A DNA stretch of 11,158 nucleotides, from contig DHOD01000097.1 in assembly GCA_002407725.1 (NCBI GenBank), positions 5,863 to 17,020 on the forward strand. Reading direction: 5' to 3'. Source of the DNA: Christensenella sp. UBA5399. GTDB taxonomy: Bacteria; Bacillota; Clostridia; Christensenellales; Christensenellaceae. The position numbers were made by a program, and so were the translations under genes. Below are positions 7,748-11,158 of the stretch, piece after piece; positions within the stretch are counted from its first letter, which is position 1; each line of letters opens with the position of its first letter. A model generated the notes under the pieces. The model saw only the letters and a program-made list of their open reading frames with translations, had not been told where the DNA came from and did no database searches.

Positions 7748-7773
7748 AAAAAAGCCCCAAAGGGGCTTCTTTA
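7748..7773. terminator. Terminator between the DUF1989 and aldo/keto reductase genes
   Basis: The stem is AAGCCCC (7752-7758) with GGGGCTT (7762-7768) and an AAA loop. On the minus strand it is followed by a clean run of six T (7748-7753), directly after the reductase stop codon at 7771. It therefore ends the sortase-PH-reductase operon. On the plus strand the tail (CTTTA) is weaker but may also stop DUF1989 transcription. Confidence 0.88.
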
Positions 7774-8895
7774 TACATCCAGCTTCTCGACCAGTTTTTT
7801 GATATCGCGCATATGGTCGGGGATGGGCAGCTTTTGCGGGCAGAGGTCCAGGCACTGGCCGCACCCGGTGCAGTAATAGGACTGCTTCCCTTCGCCCATG
7901 GCATAATAGGCGGTCAAAAAGGATATGCCGACGTTATGCCTTAAATAGTCGTTGTAAATTGCCAGCATTTTGGGGATGTCCACGCCCTCGGGGCAATCCA
8001 TGCAATAGTTGCAGCCCGTGCATTGCACAGCGCCGCTCTTTTGATATTCGGCAGCGGCTTTTTGTACGGCGGCGTAATCGTGTTCAGAAAACTGCCATGG
8101 GTGGGAAAGGATTTCCACGTTCTCCTCGAGTTGCCGGGGGGCGGTCATGCCGCTTAATATGGTGATGACGCCTTCGAGCGATGCGCAGAAGTTCAGCGCC
8201 CACGCGGCCTGGCTTTCGCCCGGACGCACGGCGGCAAGCGCCTCGGCGGCGCTGCCCTCCAGCGATGCCAGTACGCCGCCGCGCACAGGCTCCATAATGA
8301 TGACCGGCAGGCCCGCGGCCCGCGCGTGGTCGTATTGTTTTTGCATATAGGTCATGTCCCAGTCCATGTAGTTGATCTGGAGCTGAATAAACTCCCAGTC
8401 GTGCATGGCGGTCACCTTTTGCATGGCCTCAAACCCGTCGTGGATCGAAAAACCCAAATGGCGTATTTTGCCTTCCTGCTGTTTTTTCTTCATCAATTCA
8501 AACAGGCCGAACTGCGCGCATTTTTCGGCGCGTTCCAGCTCGTAATTGTGCAGCAGGTAATAGTCGAAATAATCCACCTGGCACCGCTTCAGCTGGTCGT
8601 CAAAATACCGTTCGGCATCGGTCGCGCTCTCCAAAAACCATGTGGGCATTTTTGTGGCGAGATAATAGCTGTCGCGCGGCTTGCCCCGGAGCGCTTTGCC
8701 GATGAAGGGTTCGCTTTCGCCGTTCATATAGGGCCAGGCGGTGTCAAAGTAATTGACGCCATGGTTCAAAGCGTAGTCCACCATGGATGCGGCGGTTTTT
8801 TCATCGATGGGGCCGCCGTCCTTTGTTTGGGGAAGGCGCATAAGGCCAAAGCCCAGCAACGATAAGCTGTCTTCCTTAAAATTACGATATTGCAA
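7771..8895 (-). CDS. Aldo/keto reductase with C-terminal 2x[4Fe-4S] ferredoxin domain
   Basis: A 374-residue cytoplasmic oxidoreductase. Residues ~1-270 form the AKR barrel with the catalytic tetrad D51, Y56 (DTAWPY), K82 (ATK) and H116 (LLHNY). Residues ~285-374 are a ferredoxin-like tail with two cysteine clusters: C292/C295/C298/C301-P and C342/C345/C348/C352-P. This is the clostridial Fe-S aldo/keto reductase group, presumably moving electrons between ferredoxin-type carriers and a nicotinamide-linked carbonyl reaction; the substrate is unknown. The TTG at 8895 is chosen as start because GGAGGT (8905-8910) is exactly 9 nt upstream and the homologous region begins there (LQYRNFKED...). The frame stays open to an ATG at 9012, but that adds 39 residues overlapping the upstream gene with no family likeness. 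It is the last gene of its operon, 7 nt after the PH-like gene. Confidence 0.92.
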   Translation of the reverse strand: MQYRNFKEDSLSLLGFGLMRLPQTKDGGPIDEKTAASMVDYALNHGVNYFDTAWPYMNGESEPFIGKALRGKPRDSYYLATKMPTWFLESATDAERYFDDQLKRCQVDYFDYYLLHNYELERAEKCAQFGLFELMKKKQQEGKIRHLGFSIHDGFEAMQKVTAMHDWEFIQLQINYMDWDMTYMQKQYDHARAAGLPVIIMEPVRGGVLASLEGSAAEALAAVRPGESQAAWALNFCASLEGVITILSGMTAPRQLEENVEILSHPWQFSEHDYAAVQKAAAEYQKSGAVQCTGCNYCMDCPEGVDIPKMLAIYNDYLRHNVGISFLTAYYAMGEGKQSYYCTGCGQCLDLCPQKLPIPDHMRDIKKLVEKLDV

Positions 8896-8902
8896 TGTAC
8901 GG

Positions 8903-9223
8903 TTACCTCCCGGCGAAATTTGCGATGTATTCCTGAATGGCCAACGCAATTTTATAGCTTTCCACATCGTTGAAAAACACAATATCGTCGTCAATGATGT
9001 AGTCGCGCGCAATAGCGGATTTAATGGTTTTGTTGGCTACGGGGGTACGGAAGTAGATGTAACCGCGGTGGTCTTCCTTGGGTTCGGCGACCTCCACGCA
9101 CAGTACATGTACGATCGGGATGAGCCGTCTCTGGTTGCCTTTGCGGTTCATTTCCAGTACAATGCAGCCGGATTCTATCGATAAGGTGAGGCCTTCGACG
9201 CCGGCTAAAACAAGCTTGCTCAT
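8903..9223 (-). CDS. Small PH-like (DUF4429-like) domain protein, unknown function
   Basis: A 106-residue soluble protein with no membrane segment or signal peptide. It alternates short beta-like stretches (LVLAGVEGLTLSIE, GCIVLEMN, RRLIPIVHVLCVEVAEP, GYIYFRT, DIVFFN) and ends with an amphipathic helix (SYKIALAIQEYIANF). This is the pattern of bacterial pleckstrin-homology-like folds such as DUF4429. The resemblance is by pattern, not by a diagnostic motif. The ATG at 9223 has AAAGGA (9232-9237) 8 nt upstream. Its TAA (8903-8905) overlaps the ribosome-binding site of the aldo/keto reductase (GGAGGTAA), so the two are probably translationally coupled. The sortase gene ends 51 bp upstream on the same strand. 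A role in sensing or protein binding for the reductase is speculation. Confidence 0.75.
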   Translation of the reverse strand: MSKLVLAGVEGLTLSIESGCIVLEMNRKGNQRRLIPIVHVLCVEVAEPKEDHRGYIYFRTPVANKTIKSAIARDYIIDDDIVFFNDVESYKIALAIQEYIANFAGR

Positions 9224-9274
9224 AGAATATATCCTTTCTTTACCCTGAAAATGTCGTATTTTACATATATGCGA

Positions 9275-10036
9275 TCAATTCTGCGAAACCTTGACGGCCT
9301 GCAGCACATATCTGGTGGTGCCCTGCCCCTGTACGCAGGTGGAGAGCGTAATGATTTTGTCGTCCGCCGTGACTTGCGTGTCGTTGGTGATTTGTGAAAC
9401 GGCACGGCAATCGGCTATGTAAGCAAGAAACGCATCGTCATCGGCAAAGCTGATCGTGTAGGTTTCGGCGTCTTCCGGTGTCTGGTACGCGGCAAAAATC
9501 TTGTAAATGGTCTCCTCGCCGTCCGGCGTGTAGATGTAGACATACGGGTGGCCCGCGGCAAAATCCGCGTCCTCAAATTTATGCAGGTCGGCGAACATCG
9601 ACCCGTCCTTCATGTTGTGGCCGTATATGATGGTGTTCTGGTCGCTGAAATCGGGGGAGCAATAATAATCGATAAACACAGCCCCCGATTTGTTGGCCTC
9701 CTTGTCCGCGCCGTGCGAAATATAGAAACTGTTATCCGTGCCGTATAACACGGGATAATCGATGTTGGTATCGTTCACGGTGATCCAGGCGACAATTTCG
9801 GGGTTCATGGCGCGCAGGCTGTTAAAATCGATGACGCGCGGGCTTATGGGCGTGCCGGTGTCATCCACTTCGGGCATCTGCGCATAGGCGCGCAGCTCCT
9901 GATAGCTGTCCGCGTCCCGCTTGTATGTACCAAAGATATCCAGTATGTTCGTCAGCGCAAATATCATTACGGCTGCCGCGGCAACAATGATCAATATTGT
10001 GATCACATTGCCTTTTTTTGCTTTTTTGTCCGCCAT
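9275..10036 (-). CDS. Class B sortase
   Basis: Membrane-anchored cysteine transpeptidase that attaches surface proteins to peptidoglycan or assembles pilus-like structures. It has 253 residues with a basic N-terminus (MADKKAKKGN), one membrane anchor (11-30) and an extracytoplasmic catalytic domain. The catalytic residues are H140 (IIYGHNMKDGSMF), C234 (LSTC) and R242 (TTRYVL). The YGHNM..GSMF segment and the spacing are class B. No sortase substrate with a C-terminal sorting signal (NPQTN-like, hydrophobic helix, basic tail) is present, so the target is outside the window. The ATG at 10036 has GAGGA (10041-10045) 4 nt upstream, slightly close but acceptable. It is the first gene of a minus-strand operon with the PH-like protein and the aldo/keto reductase, and is preceded by a dyad-rich leader and a TATAAT box. 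Confidence 0.93.
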   Translation of the reverse strand: MADKKAKKGNVITILIIVAAAAVMIFALTNILDIFGTYKRDADSYQELRAYAQMPEVDDTGTPISPRVIDFNSLRAMNPEIVAWITVNDTNIDYPVLYGTDNSFYISHGADKEANKSGAVFIDYYCSPDFSDQNTIIYGHNMKDGSMFADLHKFEDADFAAGHPYVYIYTPDGEETIYKIFAAYQTPEDAETYTISFADDDAFLAYIADCRAVSQITNDTQVTADDKIITLSTCVQGQGTTRYVLQAVKVSQN

Positions 10037-10064
10037 GCCATCCTCGAAAAAATTTGTCTTGTGC

Positions 10065-10108
10065 CCGCAATACTTGCGGCAATAGAAAAGAACCCTTCAC
10101 TTTTCTAT
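10065..10108 (-). promoter_or_regulatory. Tandem inverted repeats in the sortase leader
   Basis: Two perfect inverted repeats stand side by side. The first has arms ATAGAAAAG (10082-10090) and CTTTTCTAT (10100-10108), nine pairs around nine bases. The second has CCGCAA (10065-10070) and TTGCGG (10074-10079), six pairs around three bases. They lie between the predicted transcription start (near 10112) and the ribosome-binding site of the sortase. Neither has an adjacent U-tract that would make it a classic terminator. They may be an operator or leader RNA hairpins. Confidence 0.5.
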
Positions 10109-10119
10109 CGGATATCAGT

Positions 10120-10155
10120 ATTATACCGCAAATCCCGCGGAGGAAATCAGATTTC
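10120..10155 (-). promoter_or_regulatory. Promoter region of the sortase operon with overlapping dyads
   Basis: A perfect TATAAT lies at 10120-10125 on the minus strand. The -35 region (about 10143-10149) is poor, which suggests need of an activator or weak basal activity. A perfect dyad GAAATC-A-GATTTC (10143-10155) covers that -35 position. A second, TGAAA-A-TTTCA (10159-10169), lies just upstream, with centres 15 bp apart. CCGC...GCGG (10126-10140) spans the spacer. The -10 is seen directly; regulator binding is inference. Confidence 0.5.
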
Positions 10156-10229
10156 GCCTGAAAATTTCACTTATGTTTACAAATTTATCTAAATTATAGC
10201 CTGCACACCGCTCCAATGCAAATAAAATG

Positions 10230-10258
10230 TGGAAAAAACCGGTATGCTTTGATATAAT
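10230..10258 (+). promoter_or_regulatory. Strong sigma-A type promoter upstream of the glycosyltransferase leader
   Basis: TGGAAA (10230-10235), a 17-bp spacer and a perfect TATAAT (10253-10258), with the extended -10 TG at 10250-10251. An AT-rich stretch (10170-10200) lies upstream, where an UP element would be. Predicted start of transcription is near 10265, about 185 nt before the glycosyltransferase start codon. Confidence 0.75.
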
Positions 10259-10264
10259 AGTCTG

Positions 10265-10435
10265 TAACACTGTTCACGGGTTAAACATAGAATATTTACC
10301 CCGTGAAAACATCGCCCTTGGCGATGCTTGTTGTACGCAAGCCAGCGTACAACTTGTCTTATACCATTCCAAACGCGCTTGCAGCGCTATAAACACATAC
10401 ATGTTTTTAAATGGAATTGGTATAACTAATCTTAC
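10265..10435 (+). ncRNA. Candidate structured leader RNA (or stand-alone ncRNA), class unknown
   Basis: Four strong helices occur in order. A: TTCACGGG (10273-10280) with CCCGTGAA (10300-10307), continued after one mismatch by TAAA (10282-10285) with TTTA (10295-10298), 9-nt loop. B: CATCGCC (10310-10316) with GGCGATG (10320-10326), 3-nt loop. C: GTTGTACGC (10330-10338) with GCGTACAAC (10345-10353), 6-nt loop. D: TTATACCA plus TTCCA (10359-10371) with TGGAA plus TGGTATAA (10412-10425), one bulged base. D encloses GCGCT/AGCGC (10375-10387) and AAACA/TGTTT (10391-10406), so it likely closes a three-way junction. The leader follows a consensus promoter and ends 10 nt before the GGAGGG ribosome-binding site. 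Helix A's 3' arm TACCC (10297-10301) could alternatively pair with GGGTA (10439-10443) at that site. I cannot match it to a known riboswitch by eye. No U-tract follows helix D. Confidence 0.6.
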
Positions 10436-10450
10436 GGAGGGTATGCTTTT

Positions 10451-11158
10451 TTGGGGTATGACGTCACTGTCAGTATCGTGAATTACAACGATTATGCCAG
10501 GTCAAAAGAAGCCATACGGTCGATCATTGAACAAACCCGTGGCATCAAATACCAGATATACGTGATTGACAACGCATCGTCCGATGGGAGCGCCGAGCGG
10601 CTGGCGGGCGAGTTTCCGTCTATCAGCGTTGTTTTTTGCGACCGCAACCTGGGATACGGCGCGGCCAACAACCTGGTGATCAGGCGGATCGATTCAGAAT
10701 ACCACGCGGTGGTCAATCCCGATATCGTGATCAAAAGCAATGTGCTCAGGCAGCTATATGATTATATGGAGCAGCACCAGGATGTGGGCGTGTGCATGCC
10801 TGCAATCAGGCATATGGACGGAAGCCCGCAATACCTGCCCAAACGCGACCCAAAGCTGAAATACCTGATTGCCAACCGGTCGCCGGTCAAAAGCAAAAAG
10901 GTGGAGGCGCGGTGCCGGTACTATAAAATGATGGACGAGCCGCAGGATGAGGTGATGGACATCGAGTTTGTTTCCGGTTGCTTTATGTTTGTGCGAACCA
11001 ACCTGATCAAAGAAGCCCACGGGTTTGACGAGCGGTTTTTTATGTACTTTGAAGATGCCGACCTGACGCGGACAATACGCAAGCGCGCACGCGCCGTCGC
11101 GGTGCCCGATGCCGTTGTGTATCACGATTACGCGCGGCAGAGCGCAAAAAAAATGAAA
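10451..11158 (+). CDS. GT2 family glycosyltransferase (rhamnosyltransferase-like), 3' end cut off
   Basis: Inverting GT-A fold glycosyltransferase that transfers a nucleotide-activated sugar, probably in cell-wall or capsule polysaccharide synthesis. 236 residues are visible; the frame is open at the right edge. Motifs: VSIVNYN (7-13), VIDNASSDGS (38-47), NLGYGAANN (66-74), the DxD-equivalent VVNPDI (87-92), FVSGCFMFVR (173-182) and FDERFFMYFEDADLTRTIRK (192-211) with the likely base in E201-D202. These are typical of WbbL/RfbF-like rhamnosyltransferases, though the donor sugar is not proven. The start is taken as TTG 10451, 9 nt after GGAGGG (10436-10441). An in-frame stop at 10427 excludes an earlier start, and no ATG is in frame near the N-terminal strand. 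An out-of-frame ATG at 10443 lies only 2 nt from the ribosome-binding site and reaches a stop at 10481. The gene follows the structured leader. Confidence 0.9.
   Translation, partial: MGYDVTVSIVNYNDYARSKEAIRSIIEQTRGIKYQIYVIDNASSDGSAERLAGEFPSISVVFCDRNLGYGAANNLVIRRIDSEYHAVVNPDIVIKSNVLRQLYDYMEQHQDVGVCMPAIRHMDGSPQYLPKRDPKLKYLIANRSPVKSKKVEARCRYYKMMDEPQDEVMDIEFVSGCFMFVRTNLIKEAHGFDERFFMYFEDADLTRTIRKRARAVAVPDAVVYHDYARQSAKKMK

Noticed and set aside
8896..9012. A 39-residue N-terminal extension of the aldo/keto reductase starting at ATG 9012.
   Set aside because: It overlaps the PH-like gene in another frame, has no family similarity, and a well-spaced GGAGGT points to TTG 8895.
10359..10425. Helix D read as terminal inverted repeats of a tiny mobile element.
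   Set aside because: There is no target-site duplication beside the repeats, and the surrounding sequence carries further helices in the same direction as a strong promoter. An RNA element is the better explanation, although copy number in the genome could reverse this.
10227..10481. An 84-codon frame on the + strand in the sortase/glycosyltransferase gap.
   Set aside because: It begins upstream of the -10 box, has no ribosome-binding site and runs through the strong RNA helices; the composition does not look coding.

Overview
The window looks like a chromosomal stretch of an anaerobic, Gram-positive, Clostridia-type Bacillota of moderate GC content. The signs are Bacillota-style Shine-Dalgarno sequences (GGAGG, AAGGAGG-like), frequent TTG starts, a class B sortase, an aldo/keto reductase fused to a two-cluster ferredoxin domain, an M29 aminopeptidase and a NatAB-type ABC exporter. 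No phage, plasmid, insertion sequence, CRISPR, tRNA or rRNA is visible. The gene families suggest metabolism and envelope functions. Assignment to an order within Clostridia (Christensenellales would fit) is only a guess.

Layout, left to right. (1) Positions 1-1891 (+): the C-terminal ~630 residues of an M13 (neprilysin/PepO-type) zinc endopeptidase; its start lies outside the window. It is followed by a hairpin-containing gap and a four-helix membrane protein (2039-2482, +). A perfect bidirectional terminator at 2575-2603 separates this from the opposing strand. (2) Positions 2614-4572 (-): an M29 aminopeptidase and, upstream of it, an NAD-type short-chain dehydrogenase. (3) Positions 4864-7060 (+): an ABC ATPase and its ABC-2 permease, overlapping by 14 nt. 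A solitary DUF1989 protein follows (7152-7733, +), then a second bidirectional terminator at 7752-7768. (4) Positions 7771-10036 (-): an apparent operon transcribed sortase B -> small PH-like protein -> Fe-S aldo/keto reductase. The last two are tightly coupled: the reductase ribosome-binding site runs into the stop codon of the PH-like gene. (5) From 10451 (+): a GT2 (rhamnosyltransferase-like) glycosyltransferase running off the right edge.

The most interesting non-coding part is the 414-bp divergent region 10037-10450. On the + side a consensus extended -10 promoter (TGGAAA-N17-TGATATAAT, counting the TATAAT at 10253) starts a ~185-nt leader. That leader holds four strong helices in a row, the last closing a probable three-way junction, immediately before the glycosyltransferase ribosome-binding site. 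This is a good candidate for a structured cis-regulatory or stand-alone RNA. On the - side, a perfect TATAAT for the sortase operon is surrounded by dyads, including a 9-bp perfect inverted repeat just downstream of the predicted transcription start.

Taken together, the genes concern peptide and protein turnover (M13, M29), redox metabolism (SDR, AKR), ion or drug export (NatAB-like) and cell-surface assembly (sortase, glycosyltransferase). Nothing in the window links all of them into one pathway.
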